Under the pieces are notes generated by a model. The model did not search any database. It was given only the letters and a program-made list of their open reading frames with translations, and was not told where the DNA came from. A stretch of 64,000 bases of DNA, taken from Klebsiella pneumoniae. Lineage in GTDB: Bacteria > Pseudomonadota > Gammaproteobacteria > Burkholderiales > UBA3065. This document shows positions 30,308 to 40,846 of the stretch, piece by piece. The stretch covers positions 118,866 through 182,865 of the forward strand of contig CAMDGF010000001.1 in NCBI GenBank assembly GCA_945897555.1. Direction: 5' to 3'. The position numbers and the translations under genes were made by a program. The first letter of the stretch is position 1. The number at the start of each line of letters is the position of its first letter.

Positions 30308-32803
30308 TCAACGACCAAGACGCCATGCATTGCCCACCACCAGCAAAGAGCTTCCAGCCATACCCAGCCCGGCAAGCCAAGGACTGACTAGGCCTGCGGC
30401 CGCCAGCGGAATCGCGACGGCATTGTAAATCATTGCCCAGCCAAGGTTCTGGCGGATGATGCGCTGCGTCATGCGAGCCCGCTCGAGCGCCTCGGGGATA
30501 CTTTCGAGGCGACCTGACAACAGCAAACCATCGGCGCTGGCACCTGCCACATCGCTGGCGCTTGCCACTGCCAGCGAGACATCGGCGGCGGCCAACACCG
30601 GCGCATCATTGACGCCGTCGCCGACCATGAGCACACAACGCCGCTCACAGGCATTGGACGCCGACAGACCACCCGGCAAGCCCGACTGCAACAACTGGAC
30701 AGCCTCTAGTTTACTCGCTGGCGACGCTCGCGCCACCCGACTTGTGATGCTCAACTGTTCAGCCACGGCATCGACTGCCGCAGCCGCATCGCCCGAGAGC
30801 AGATGGACGCGCAGTCCGGCGGCCTGCAGCGCCCCAACCGCTGCGCGCGCATCGGCACGAAGCTCGTCGGCCATGACAAAGCTGGCGAGCCACGCCTCGC
30901 GGCTGGCCAGATGCACGACCACACGGTCGGCGCCTCCGGCCGGAAGACCGGCAGGTGGCGGCGCCAAACACCAGCCATCGGCGAGCCAATCGGCGGCACC
31001 CAAGCGCAGATCGACGCCGTCGATGCAGCCCTCCACGCCCTGGCCGGTGAGGTGACGCGCCACCACCGCGCGCGGCGTCACAGAGTCGGCCACCCCCGCC
31101 AACAAAGCCAACGCCACGGGGTGGCGCGAGCCCTGCTCGAGCGCAGCCGCCAGCGCGTGACAGCGTGCCGCGGGCAAACCGTGGTGCTGCACCATCTGGC
31201 GCAGTTGCAACTGACCCTGAGTGAGCGTTCCGGTCTTGTCGAACACCACATCGGTGACGCGGGCGAGCGTCTCGAGGGTGTGACCACGCGTCACCAGCAC
31301 ACCAAAGGCCGCCAGCCGGGTGGTGGCAGCGGTGAGCGCCGCCGGGGTGGCCAGCGCCAGCGCGCAGGGACAGGTGACCACCAGCACCGAGACCGCCACC
31401 CAGACGGCGCGGGCCGGCTCCAGCCAATACCAGACCGCGGCGGTGACCGCGGCAGCCACCAGTACCAGCGCGACGAACTGCGCAGCGACACGGTCTGCAT
31501 CGGTGCTGCCTCGCGGCTTCTCGCTCATGGCCCGATCGAGGAGACGGACGATGGCCTGCACGGTGGTCTCCGCGCCCACCCGGGTGACGCGCACGAGCAG
31601 CGGGCCCTGCAAGTTGACTGAACCGCCGGTGACGGCCGCACCCGGCACCTTGGGCACCGGCAGCGACTCACCGGTGAGCAGGCTCTCGTCGGCGGCGGAG
31701 TCGCCTTCGATGACCACACCATCGGCTGGCACCGCAGCACCCGGCGGCACGGTCACAACGTCGCCCACAGCAAGGCCGGCCACCGCGACCGCCTCGCTGG
31801 CGCGCGACGCCGGCCAATCGGGGAGTCGGTCGGCCACCGCCGGCACCACCGCCGCCAGCCGGTCGACCGCGTCGGTGGCGCGCTGACGCACGCGCAGCTC
31901 CAGATAGCGCCCGCCCAGCAGAAGGAAGACGAACATGGTCACCGAGTCGAAGTAGACCTCACCCGTATCGGCCAGCGTGGCCCAGACACTGGCGGCAAAA
32001 GCCACGGCGATGCCAAGAGCCACCGGCACGTCCATGCCAGCCCGACGCAGGCGCAGGTCGCGCCAGGCGTTGCGAAAGAAATGCGCTGACGAATAGAAGA
32101 TCGCCGGCAGCGTAAGCACCAGACTGGCCCAGCGGATGAGCTGCTCATCGCCAGCGGTCATGTCGCCCTCTCTCGCCATGTAGACCGGCACCGCATACAT
32201 CATCACTTGCATCGACGAGAGCCCGGCCACCAGGAATCGCCACAGCGCGGTGCGCCGCTCTCGTTGCATCAGCGCATCCCGACGGCGCGCGTCGAAGGGC
32301 TGGGCCCGGTAGCCGATCGCCGCCACCGCCTGCAGCAAGCGTGACAGCTGCGTGCGCGCCGGATCCCAGCGCACCCGCGCACGGTGGGTGCTGAAATTGA
32401 CGTCGACCCCCAACACGCCGGGCTGGGCGGCGAGGTGGCGCTCGTTGAGCCAGAGACACGCAGCACAGGTGATGCCCTCGAGCATCAAGTGCACCTCGCA
32501 AGGTGAGCCCTCGGCGTCAGCCGGTGGCGCGTCGAGAAAAACCGCCTGCAGCGCCGGGCTGTCATAGACGGACAGCGTTGCGAGATCGGGCAGCGGCTCA
32601 GCACGCCCCCCGGGCATGGCGGTGCGCTGCGTGTAATAGGCCTCCATGCCGGCATCGGCAATGGCCTGCGCCACGGCCGCACAGCCACGGCAACACATCG
32701 GCTGTGATGCGCCGGCGAGGGTCACCGCGAATCGGCCTGAGGCGGGTACCGGCAGGCCACAGTGGTAGCAGGCGATTACGTCATTCAACGGTGGTGCATC
32801 CAC
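30308..32803 (-). CDS. ccoI: Cu+-type P1B ATPase CcoI
   Basis: VTCPCALALATPAAL, VFDKTGTLTQG, MVGDGVNDAPVLAAADVS; N-terminal ITCAACLWLNE; probable GTG start near 32803. Confidence 0.92.
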   Translation of the reverse strand: MDAPPLNDVIACYHCGLPVPASGRFAVTLAGASQPMCCRGCAAVAQAIADAGMEAYYTQRTAMPGGRAEPLPDLATLSVYDSPALQAVFLDAPPADAEGSPCEVHLMLEGITCAACLWLNERHLAAQPGVLGVDVNFSTHRARVRWDPARTQLSRLLQAVAAIGYRAQPFDARRRDALMQRERRTALWRFLVAGLSSMQVMMYAVPVYMAREGDMTAGDEQLIRWASLVLTLPAIFYSSAHFFRNAWRDLRLRRAGMDVPVALGIAVAFAASVWATLADTGEVYFDSVTMFVFLLLGGRYLELRVRQRATDAVDRLAAVVPAVADRLPDWPASRASEAVAVAGLAVGDVVTVPPGAAVPADGVVIEGDSAADESLLTGESLPVPKVPGAAVTGGSVNLQGPLLVRVTRVGAETTVQAIVRLLDRAMSEKPRGSTDADRVAAQFVALVLVAAAVTAAVWYWLEPARAVWVAVSVLVVTCPCALALATPAALTAATTRLAAFGVLVTRGHTLETLARVTDVVFDKTGTLTQGQLQLRQMVQHHGLPAARCHALAAALEQGSRHPVALALLAGVADSVTPRAVVARHLTGQGVEGCIDGVDLRLGAADWLADGWCLAPPPAGLPAGGADRVVVHLASREAWLASFVMADELRADARAAVGALQAAGLRVHLLSGDAAAAVDAVAEQLSITSRVARASPASKLEAVQLLQSGLPGGLSASNACERRCVLMVGDGVNDAPVLAAADVSLAVASASDVAGASADGLLLSGRLESIPEALERARMTQRIIRQNLGWAMIYNAVAIPLAAAGLVSPWLAGLGMAGSSLLVVGNAWRLGR

Positions 32804-32877
32804 GAGACTGTGGCTAATATTAGATAGATTCCAATGCAGCCGAGCGTCTTCGGCTGATGTGCCGTGAGAGATACTTG

Positions 32878-33573
32878 ATGATTCCCTGGCTGTCTCCTGG
32901 CGCGCCCTTTCCGCCGGTCGCAGCGGCGCTGCGTGACCCCAATGGCCTACTGGCCGCCGGGGGGCGCCTCGACGTCGACACCCTGCTGCGGGCCTACCGC
33001 TCTGGCATCTTCCCTTGGTACGCCCACGACGACCCCATCCTCTGGTGGAGCCCCGACCCGCGGATGGTACTCGACCCATCGTCGGTGCACGTCTCACACA
33101 GCCTCGGCAAGACGCTGCGCAATACTCGCTTTGAGGTGCTCGCCGACACCGCCTTTGCCGATGTCATCGACAACTGCGCCGATCTGCGACGCGACGACGG
33201 CACCTGGATCAACCCCGCCATCCGCAGTGTCTACCTCGAACTGCACGAGCAAGGTCACGCGCACTCGATCGAGGTCTGGTCGGACGACAACCTCGTGGGT
33301 GGGCTCTACGGGCTGGCCATAGGCCGCATCTTCTTTGGCGAATCGATGTTTCACGTGCAGCGCGACGCCTCCAAGATCGCCCTCGTACATCTGTGCAAAC
33401 AATTGCACCGCTGGGGCTTTGGACTCATCGACTGCCAGATGGAGACGACCCATCTCGCCTCCATGGGCGCCGTGCCGATCCCGCGTGATGCGTTCATCGC
33501 ACGCCTCGCTGAGTTGGTAGACTGTGGTCTACCTCACGGGAAATGGCGTCTGGAAGATGAGCTCGTTACGTGA
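32878..33573 (+). CDS. aat: Leucyl/phenylalanyl-tRNA-protein transferase
   Basis: [56 protein letters not shown]. Confidence 0.96.
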   Translation: MIPWLSPGAPFPPVAAALRDPNGLLAAGGRLDVDTLLRAYRSGIFPWYAHDDPILWWSPDPRMVLDPSSVHVSHSLGKTLRNTRFEVLADTAFADVIDNCADLRRDDGTWINPAIRSVYLELHEQGHAHSIEVWSDDNLVGGLYGLAIGRIFFGESMFHVQRDASKIALVHLCKQLHRWGFGLIDCQMETTHLASMGAVPIPRDAFIARLAELVDCGLPHGKWRLEDELVT

Positions 33574-34369
33574 CCTGCCCTATCAGGTCCTGCAGTTCTA
33601 TGTGACCGCGCCCTACAGCTGCTCCTACCTCACGGGGCGACTTGCGCGCTCGCAGGTGGCCACCCCCGGTCATTTCATCGACAGCCATGTCTACGGCGAA
33701 CTGGTGCGAGCCGGCTTTCGCCGCAGCGGCCTGTTCACCTACCGACCGTACTGCGACAGCTGCCGCGCCTGTACGCCGGTGCGCGTGCTGGTGGAGCACT
33801 TCCAGCCCAGCCGCAGCCAGCGGCGGGCACAACGTCGACACGGCAACCTCGTCACCCATGAGGGTCCGCTGCTGTTCTCCGAGGAGCACTACGCCCTCTA
33901 TCTGCGCTACCAGAGCGCGCGGCACAGTGGCGGTGGCATGGACCACGACAGCCGCGAGCAGTATGCGCACTTCCTCCTGCAGAGCCGCGTCGATTCAAGG
34001 TTGGTCGAGTTCCGCGAGGGCGAGGTGCTGCGCATGGTGGCGCTCATCGATCGTCTGAACGATGGCATCTCGGCGGTCTACACCTTCTACGACCCCGACC
34101 TGCCAGGTGCCAGCCTCGGCACCTACGGTGTGCTCTGGCAGATCGAGCATTGCCGCCGCGAGGGGCTGCCGCACCTGTATCTGGGCTACTGGATCGAGGA
34201 GAGCGCAAAGATGCGCTACAAGGTGGATTTTGCGCCGCTGGAGATGTTGCAGGCCGGCCAGTGGATCCCGGCCGTCGCCGGCAGTGCCTCCACACAATAC
34301 TCGCCAGTGACGCCTCTGCCGGCTCCGGCTGCAGCTCAGCTGCGCGCCTTGAACACCGCCTCGCGGTAA
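33557..34369 (+). CDS. bpt: Aspartate/glutamate leucyl-transferase (arginyltransferase family)
   Basis: [43 protein letters not shown]; follows aat. Confidence 0.94.
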   Translation: MSSLRDLPYQVLQFYVTAPYSCSYLTGRLARSQVATPGHFIDSHVYGELVRAGFRRSGLFTYRPYCDSCRACTPVRVLVEHFQPSRSQRRAQRRHGNLVTHEGPLLFSEEHYALYLRYQSARHSGGGMDHDSREQYAHFLLQSRVDSRLVEFREGEVLRMVALIDRLNDGISAVYTFYDPDLPGASLGTYGVLWQIEHCRREGLPHLYLGYWIEESAKMRYKVDFAPLEMLQAGQWIPAVAGSASTQYSPVTPLPAPAAAQLRALNTASR

Positions 34370-34887
34370 AAACGGGCCTCGTCGATCGACTCGTAGACGT
34401 CGGCCAGCGCCTCGTGGCGCGTCTTCTTCTTGTAAGCAGCGAAAGCCTCCGGGAACCATGCCCGCGAAAGCTCCTTGAGGGTGCTCACATCGATGTTGCG
34501 ATAGTGGAAGAAGGCCTCGAGCTGCGGCATGTGGATGGCAAGAAAGCGGCGGTCCTGGCCGATGCTGTTGCCGCACATCGGCGAACTGCGGGCTGGCAGA
34601 TGCTGGCGCAGCCAAGCCAGTGCAGCGCCTTGCACTGCCATCTCGTCGAGCGTCGAGGCGCGCACCTTGTCGATCAGACCACTGCGACCGTGGGTGCCGG
34701 TGTTCCACGCGTCCATGCCAGCGATCGCGGCATCGGATTGATGGACCACCCACACGGGCGCCTCCGCCACCACCTGCAGTTCAGCGTCGGTCACCACCAT
34801 GGCCACCTCGATGATGCGGTCGCGTTCGGGGGAGAGGCCGGTCATCTCGAGATCGAGCCAGACCCAGCGGGTGACGTTGCTGCTCAT
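34336..34887 (-). CDS. orn: Oligoribonuclease
   Basis: [66 protein letters not shown]. Confidence 0.97.
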   Translation of the reverse strand: MSSNVTRWVWLDLEMTGLSPERDRIIEVAMVVTDAELQVVAEAPVWVVHQSDAAIAGMDAWNTGTHGRSGLIDKVRASTLDEMAVQGAALAWLRQHLPARSSPMCGNSIGQDRRFLAIHMPQLEAFFHYRNIDVSTLKELSRAWFPEAFAAYKKKTRHEALADVYESIDEARFYREAVFKARS

Positions 34888-34996
34888 GCGGACGATTTCC
34901 CCGTGCAGGGTGTGGATTCAGTAAATTACGCAGGTGCGAACCCGCGACCGGACACTGTCTGTCGCGACGCCGCATGGTTAGCGTTCGAGAGGTCCA

Positions 34997-36355
34997 TTGT
35001 CGCACAGGCACTCGAACCGGCGCCTCGAGCGCCTGTCTGAGCTGAAGCGGCAGACGCAGTTCATCACCACAGAGGCCCCCAACATCTTGGAAACACAAGC
35101 GATCACCCAGGCCTTCATCCTCCTAGTGACCAGCGTGACGCTGGCCCGCCTCTGGCTGGCGCGGCGACAGGTCGCGCATGTGGCGGCGCATCGCGGACAG
35201 GTGCCGGAGGCCTTCGCTGAAGCCGTGGGTGACGACGCACACGCCCGCGCAGCCGACTACACGGTGGCCAAGACCCGCCACGCCATGCGCGAATTGCTGC
35301 TCGGCACCGGGCTGCTGCTGGTTTTCACGGTGGGCGGCGGCATCTCTTGGCTCGATGCGCAGATCGCCACCGCGCTCGGCGGCGACGGGCTGCTGCACGG
35401 CCTGCTGCTGGTGGGTGCGGTGATGCTCATCGCCGCTGCCGCCGAGCTGCCGCTGGCATGGCAGAGGGTATTCGGCCTCGAGACCCGGTTCGGCTTCAAC
35501 CGCATGTCAAAAGGCTTGTTCTTGCGCGACCTCGCCACCAAGACCGCCATGACCTTGGCCATCGGCGGTCCGCTCATGGCGCTGGTGCTATGGATCATGG
35601 CGACCACCGGTGACGGGTGGTGGGTGTGGGCTTGGGCGGTGTGGGCGGGCTTCAATGTCGCAGTGATGGCGCTCTACCCCACGGTGGTCGCACCGCTGTT
35701 CAACACCTTCTCGCGGCTCCCCGAGGGCGAACTCAAGCAGCGCATCGAGGCCCTGCTGGTGCGCTGCGGTTTTGCCTCGGGTGGGCTTTACGTGATGGAC
35801 AGCTCGCGCCGCTCGAGCCACGGCAACGCCTATTTCTCCGGTTTTGGCGCGGCCAAGCGCATCGTGCTGTTCGACACCTTGATCAACCGCCTCTCGCCGA
35901 GCGAGGTGGAGGCGGTGCTGGCCCACGAGCTCGGCCATTTCAAACGGCAGCATGTGAGCCGCCGGCTGCTGCTGATCTTTGCGCTGAGCTTTGCCGTGTT
36001 CGCGCTGATGGGCTGGCTGCTGCAGAGCCCCTTGTTGTTCGAGGCGCTGGGGCTCGACCGGCCGACCACTGCCGGCAGCGTGCTGCTGATCGTGCTCACC
36101 GTGCCTTATCTGCTCTTCGTGCTCAGGCCACTGCTGGCAAGCTATTCGCGCAGACACGAGTTCGAAGCCGATGCCTACGCCGCCGAACATGCCGACGCGA
36201 GTGCCTTGGTGAGTGCGCTGGTGCGTCTCTACAAGGACAACGCTTCGACGCTGACGCCAGACCCGGTGCACTCGGCGGTGTACGACTCGCACCCATCAGC
36301 GGCGCAACGCATCGCGCGGCTGCAGGGTGGTGCAACCGCGCTGGCGCCCGCTTGA
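34997..36355 (+). CDS. M48 family metallopeptidase (Ste24/CAAX prenyl protease-like)
   Basis: HExxH motif VLAHELGHFKRQH; multiple TM segments; TTG start assumed. Confidence 0.9.
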   Translation: MSHRHSNRRLERLSELKRQTQFITTEAPNILETQAITQAFILLVTSVTLARLWLARRQVAHVAAHRGQVPEAFAEAVGDDAHARAADYTVAKTRHAMRELLLGTGLLLVFTVGGGISWLDAQIATALGGDGLLHGLLLVGAVMLIAAAAELPLAWQRVFGLETRFGFNRMSKGLFLRDLATKTAMTLAIGGPLMALVLWIMATTGDGWWVWAWAVWAGFNVAVMALYPTVVAPLFNTFSRLPEGELKQRIEALLVRCGFASGGLYVMDSSRRSSHGNAYFSGFGAAKRIVLFDTLINRLSPSEVEAVLAHELGHFKRQHVSRRLLLIFALSFAVFALMGWLLQSPLLFEALGLDRPTTAGSVLLIVLTVPYLLFVLRPLLASYSRRHEFEADAYAAEHADASALVSALVRLYKDNASTLTPDPVHSAVYDSHPSAAQRIARLQGGATALAPA

Positions 36356-36374
36356 TGCGCCGACGCGCCATGCG

Positions 36375-37295
36375 TTGGGCGGATCAGCCCTGAAACCGGC
36401 ATCCGCCTTCCCGCCCCCTCTGGCCGGCACCCGCCGCGCCCGCATCGTCGCCGCCTACGGGCGGCGTTTCGTCGCTGAGACCGCCGAAGCGACGGGTGCT
36501 GGCCAACGCATCGACTGCGTGACGCGTGGCAAGCGCGGCGGTGTGGCCTGCGGCGACTGGGTCGATGTGGCGCCAGCCGGCGACGGGGGCGTGATCGAAC
36601 GGGTGCTCGAGCGCACCAGCCTGCTCTACCGCGCCGATGCCGTGCAAGAAAAGCTGATCGCCGCCAACGTCACGCAGGCACTGGTGATGGTGGCCACCTG
36701 GCCGGGCTGGGACGAGGATCTGCTGGTGCGTTGCCTGGTGGCCGCCGAACACGCCGGGGTGCAGGTGCGGCTGCTGCTCAACAAGGTCGATCTGGTGGAA
36801 CGGCGCGCTGGCGCGCGTCAGGCGCTGGCAGTGTTCGAGGGCGCCTGCGAGATCACCGAGCTGAGTGCACTGGAGGGCGCTGAGGCGCTGCGGCCACTGC
36901 TCAACGGCCATGTGAGCGTGCTGGTGGGGCCGTCCGGAGTGGGCAAATCGAGTCTCGTCAATGCGCTGGTGAGCGACGCTGGCGCCGCCACCGGGCAGGT
37001 CTCGGTGGCGCTCGACAGTGGCCGCCACACCACCACCCACGCGCGGCTCTACCACCTCGATGCGCATTCGGACCTCATCGATTCCCCCGGCATGCAGGTG
37101 TTCGGCATGCACGCCGTGGGGGCCGATGCACTCGATGCGCAGTTCCCGGAGTTCCGACCCTACCTGGACAAGTGCCGCTTCCGCGACTGCCGGCACCTGC
37201 AAGAACCCGACTGTGCAGTGAGGGCAGCGGCCGAACGCGGCGATTTCTCGCCAGTCCGCCTCTGGCATTACGAGGCCATCCGCGCGACCTTGTGA
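36375..37295 (+). CDS. rsgA: Ribosome small subunit-dependent GTPase A
   Basis: VLVGPSGVGKSSLVNAL, circularly permuted GTPase, C-terminal CRFRDCRHLQEPDCAV; start uncertain (TTG 36375 or upstream GTG 36327). Confidence 0.93.
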   Translation: MGGSALKPASAFPPPLAGTRRARIVAAYGRRFVAETAEATGAGQRIDCVTRGKRGGVACGDWVDVAPAGDGGVIERVLERTSLLYRADAVQEKLIAANVTQALVMVATWPGWDEDLLVRCLVAAEHAGVQVRLLLNKVDLVERRAGARQALAVFEGACEITELSALEGAEALRPLLNGHVSVLVGPSGVGKSSLVNALVSDAGAATGQVSVALDSGRHTTTHARLYHLDAHSDLIDSPGMQVFGMHAVGADALDAQFPEFRPYLDKCRFRDCRHLQEPDCAVRAAAERGDFSPVRLWHYEAIRATL

Positions 37296-37347
37296 AGCGG
37301 CCGCGCAGGCCCGGGCGGCCACTGCCCCGGGCCGGTCTGTGGATGCG

Positions 37348-38247
37348 CTAGCCGACCATGCGACCGACACCCAGCAGCAACAGCGCGGCAAAGCCGAGCA
37401 CGATGGCGCGCCAGACCAGCCCCAGAGCGCTGCGGATAGCGGCCGCTGCGGTGTCGTCGCCACTCGGCTCGCCGGCGAACTCGGGAGTGGCCCGACGCGG
37501 GTCGCCCAGTTCCAGGCCGAGCGCTCCGGAAGCACTGGCCAGGATGGCGCCCTCCTCCATGACTGTCCAATTGGCTGCTTGCTGACGCCAGGCGTACACC
37601 GCGTCTTCGAAGTTACCGACCACCGCGATGGCCAGAGCGGTGGCGCGTGCCGGCAGCCAATCGACCCATCGCAGCAGCCGCTGGGCTGCCTCGCGGTAGG
37701 GTGGCGGCGCATCAAGACGCGTCCAAGCGCGATGGGTCTGGACCACCAGCAGATAGAGCAAGGGCCCGATGCAGCCAGGCAGCAATACGTACCAGAGGAT
37801 GGGTGCGAACAGCCGGCGGTGCACCGTGAGCAGCAACACCTCGACGCCAAGCCGGCCCCGCGTGGCCGCATGCATCGGCACCGAAACCACTACCAGCGGC
37901 GCAGCCGACAACAACTCGGCCGCGTCGTCATCGCGCCCCTCATCGAGCGCACGGGCGAGCCGTTCGGCCCACTGCAGGGCATCGGCGAGGCGCACCACCA
38001 CCAGCAACACGACAATGTCGAGCAGCAGCCCGAGGCCATCCAGCAAGCCTCGCAACATCACAGCGAGGGTCGCGAGCGGTAGCGCCACCAGAGCAAAAGC
38101 CAGCCACGGGTTGTGCGCCTCGCCGGCCCAGGTGGCGCGCGCCAGCATGGCAAGGGCGCCACGCAGACTGGCAAGCATGGCTTCGATCGGCGCCACCGGA
38201 CGCAGGCGGTCGAGCAGCAGGGTGAACAAGAGTGCTGTGAAATGCAT
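37348..38247 (-). CDS. CobD/CbiB-like integral membrane protein
   Basis: MHFTALLFTLLLDRLRPVAPIEAMLASLRGAL...WKxE-like multi-TM pattern; adjacent to pncC. Confidence 0.75.
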   Translation of the reverse strand: MHFTALLFTLLLDRLRPVAPIEAMLASLRGALAMLARATWAGEAHNPWLAFALVALPLATLAVMLRGLLDGLGLLLDIVVLLVVVRLADALQWAERLARALDEGRDDDAAELLSAAPLVVVSVPMHAATRGRLGVEVLLLTVHRRLFAPILWYVLLPGCIGPLLYLLVVQTHRAWTRLDAPPPYREAAQRLLRWVDWLPARATALAIAVVGNFEDAVYAWRQQAANWTVMEEGAILASASGALGLELGDPRRATPEFAGEPSGDDTAAAAIRSALGLVWRAIVLGFAALLLLGVGRMVG

Positions 38248-38254
38248 GCGCCGA

Positions 38255-38755
38255 TTATCGCAGGCGATGCAGCAACACCGCGAGCGCATGGCACGCGGCA
38301 GCGTGCCGGATGGCCGCCCGGTCGCCGGCAAAATGGCATCGTTCACTGCACAGGTCGGCCGCATCAGGGCCAGCCCATGCCAGCCAGACGGTGCCGACCG
38401 GCTTGTCGGCACTGCCACCACCCGGCCCGGCGACCCCACTCGCAGCAATCGCCCAATCGGTGCCCGCCAACTGCCGTGCCATGCGGGCCATGGTCTCGAC
38501 CACCGGACCACTCACTGCGCCGTGACGCATCAACAGCTGCGGGTCGACCGCAAGGTCGCGCTGCTTGGCGGCATTGCTGTAGGTCACCCAACCCGACATG
38601 AACCAGGCCGAGCAGCCCGGCACCTCCGTGATGGCGGTGGCAAGCAAGCCGCCCGTGCATGACTCTGCAGTGGCGACCGTCTGCTCCCGCTCGCGCAGGG
38701 TGTGCCCGACCTCAGTGGCGAGCCAGAGCAGTTGTGGATCGACGAGATCGGCCAT
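38255..38755 (-). CDS. pncC: CinA C-terminal family nicotinamide-nucleotide amidohydrolase
   Basis: [68 protein letters not shown]. Confidence 0.94.
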   Translation of the reverse strand: MADLVDPQLLWLATEVGHTLREREQTVATAESCTGGLLATAITEVPGCSAWFMSGWVTYSNAAKQRDLAVDPQLLMRHGAVSGPVVETMARMARQLAGTDWAIAASGVAGPGGGSADKPVGTVWLAWAGPDAADLCSERCHFAGDRAAIRHAAACHALAVLLHRLR

Positions 38756-38764
38756 GTGGCAAGC

Positions 38765-39235
38765 CTACAGGCCCGGCGCCAGACCGACGATGCGGGCGGT
38801 CAAGGCCAGCAGCAAAAGCGCCAGCGCTGCAGCGAGCCAGTCGTCGAGCATGATGCCCAGCCCACCACGCACTTGCCGATCGGCCCAGGCGATGGGTGGC
38901 GGCTTGAAGATGTCGAGCGCACGGAACAGCAAGAAAGCCCACAGCTGCCAATGGAACTGCGGCGGCACGAGGATGAGCATGCCGGCAAAGGCATGCACCT
39001 CATCGACCACCACCGCACCCGGGTCAGCGCTGAGGAGGTGTCGTGCCGTGATACTCGCCGCCCAGGTACAGAGCGGTGCAGCCAACAGCCAGATGGCGAG
39101 CTGCCAGACCCAGGGCAGATCGGCCAGCCAGAACCAGTAGAGCGGCAACGCCAGCAGCGTACCCCAAGTACCCGGTGCCGGCAGCAGGCCTGCGCCACCG
39201 CCGAGCGCCAAGACATGGGCCGGGTGGCGGAGCAT
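38765..39235 (-). CDS. pgpA: Phosphatidylglycerophosphatase A
   Basis: GGGAGLLPAPGTWGTLLALPLYW, VVVDEVHAFAGML, ALDIFKPPPI. Confidence 0.94.
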   Translation of the reverse strand: MLRHPAHVLALGGGAGLLPAPGTWGTLLALPLYWFWLADLPWVWQLAIWLLAAPLCTWAASITARHLLSADPGAVVVDEVHAFAGMLILVPPQFHWQLWAFLLFRALDIFKPPPIAWADRQVRGGLGIMLDDWLAAALALLLLALTARIVGLAPGL

Positions 39236-39251
39236 GAAGCCGAGCGTCGCC

Positions 39252-40307
39252 TCAGCCAAAGTGCAGGTATCCGCTCGGGGCCAACCCGGTGCGCTGCGCG
39301 CCCTCGATGAGGGTGATGGACGGTGGCGCGGCGTCATCCGTCGGGGTGGTCGCCGATAGCACGCGGCCGATGCGGACCACCGGCGTGGCAACCGCTACTG
39401 CCGCTGCGTGTACAGCGTCGGCGGAACCGGGCGCTGCGGTGAACAGCAGCTCGTAGTCGTCGCCGCCAGAAAGCACGGCCTGACGGATGGATGCGGTGTC
39501 GCGCGCGCAGCCGGCGCTGGCCAACAGGCTCTGCAGAGGCCCGAACAGCGGGTCTGCGTCCAGCTCCGCGGCCAGCGACCCCATGGCATGAGCGCTGCTG
39601 CCGCCCGGTGCTGACACCGCACGACCCGCCGATACTGCGCTGCTGGCGCGCAACAGGTGGCCCAGGTCGGCGAGCAGGCCATCGGACACATCGATGCAGG
39701 CGCTGGCGACACCACGCAGCGCGAGGCCCAGGGCGATGCGCGGCTCAGGCGTATGCAGGCGACGCAGTGCCGCAGCTCGTGCAGCCCCCTCTAGCACGCA
39801 GTCGCCCTGCAGTTGCTGCAGCCCGAGCGCGGCCAGCCCAGGCACACCCGACACCCAGATGTCGTCGCCAAAGCGAGCGCCACTGCGCAGCAGTGCCCCG
39901 CCGCGCGGCAGCGTGCCGAGCACGGTGACACAGAGGTTGAGTGGGCCGCGCGTGGTATCGCCACCCACCCAGTCGACATCCCAGCGCGCCGCCAGCGCGG
40001 CGAAGCCATCGGCAAAAGCCTCGAGCCAAGCGGCATCAGCGGCTGGCAGGGCGATGCCAAGCAGCGCGTGGCGCGGGAGCGCGCCCATGGCAGCGAGGTC
40101 GGAGAGGTTCACGGCGAGCGCCTTGTGGCCAATGCTGCGGGGGTCGGCATCGGCGAAGAAATGCACGCCCTCGACCAGCATGTCGGTGGCCACCGCGGTC
40201 TGCCAGCCGGGGGCGGTGTCGATCAGCGCGGCGTCGTCGCCCACGCCGAGCGCCGTGTGGTGCGTCGGCCGCGCAAAATAGCGGCCGATGAGATCGAACT
40301 CATCCAC
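39252..40307 (-). CDS. thiL: Thiamine-monophosphate kinase
   Basis: DEFDLIGRYFARP...GVGDDAALI, KALAVNLSDLAAMGA, GGDTTRGPLNLCVTVLG; probable GTG start. Confidence 0.95.
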   Translation of the reverse strand: MDEFDLIGRYFARPTHHTALGVGDDAALIDTAPGWQTAVATDMLVEGVHFFADADPRSIGHKALAVNLSDLAAMGALPRHALLGIALPAADAAWLEAFADGFAALAARWDVDWVGGDTTRGPLNLCVTVLGTLPRGGALLRSGARFGDDIWVSGVPGLAALGLQQLQGDCVLEGAARAAALRRLHTPEPRIALGLALRGVASACIDVSDGLLADLGHLLRASSAVSAGRAVSAPGGSSAHAMGSLAAELDADPLFGPLQSLLASAGCARDTASIRQAVLSGGDDYELLFTAAPGSADAVHAAAVAVATPVVRIGRVLSATTPTDDAAPPSITLIEGAQRTGLAPSGYLHFG

Positions 40308-40812
40308 CGGGCGACTGCGGCCGCCCCGTCGATTCGAAGGGACGCGCGGCTTGGGCCAATTTGTCGAGCACGCCATTGACATAGCGGTGGCCGTCGGTGG
40401 CGCCATAGGTCTTGGCCAGCTCGATGCCCTCGTTGATGACGACCCGGAACGGCGTGTCGGGTTGACGCAGCAGTTCCCAGGCGCCCAGCAGCAGCACGGC
40501 ATGCTCGACCGGCGAGAGCTCGGCCACCGCGCGGTCGAGATGCGGCGCGATGGCCTCGTCGAGGCTGTCACGGGCGGCCAGCACGCCGCGCACCAAAGCG
40601 TCGCAGAGCGGCGCGTCGGCCTTGCCAAAGTGCTCGTTCTCGCGCAGGTGGGCGAGGATCAGTTCGACCCGCTGGTCGGCGTTGAGAAGAGACTGGTAGA
40701 TCCCCTGCACAGCGAATTCCCGGGCACGCCGGCGCGGGCTCTTGTGCGCCGGGCGGCTGCGTTCGGTGGCGTTGCCAGACAGGGCGCTGACGGGAGAGGT
40801 GGGCGAGGTCAT
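40300..40812 (-). CDS. nusB: Transcription antitermination factor NusB
   Basis: SPRRRAREFAVQGIYQSLLN, TPFRVVINEGIELAKTYGATDGHRYVNGVLDKLA. Confidence 0.95.
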   Translation of the reverse strand: MTSPTSPVSALSGNATERSRPAHKSPRRRAREFAVQGIYQSLLNADQRVELILAHLRENEHFGKADAPLCDALVRGVLAARDSLDEAIAPHLDRAVAELSPVEHAVLLLGAWELLRQPDTPFRVVINEGIELAKTYGATDGHRYVNGVLDKLAQAARPFESTGRPQSPGG

Positions 40813-40846
40813 GGGGCCAGGGTCGCGTCGTATCGGCTCTCGCGGC

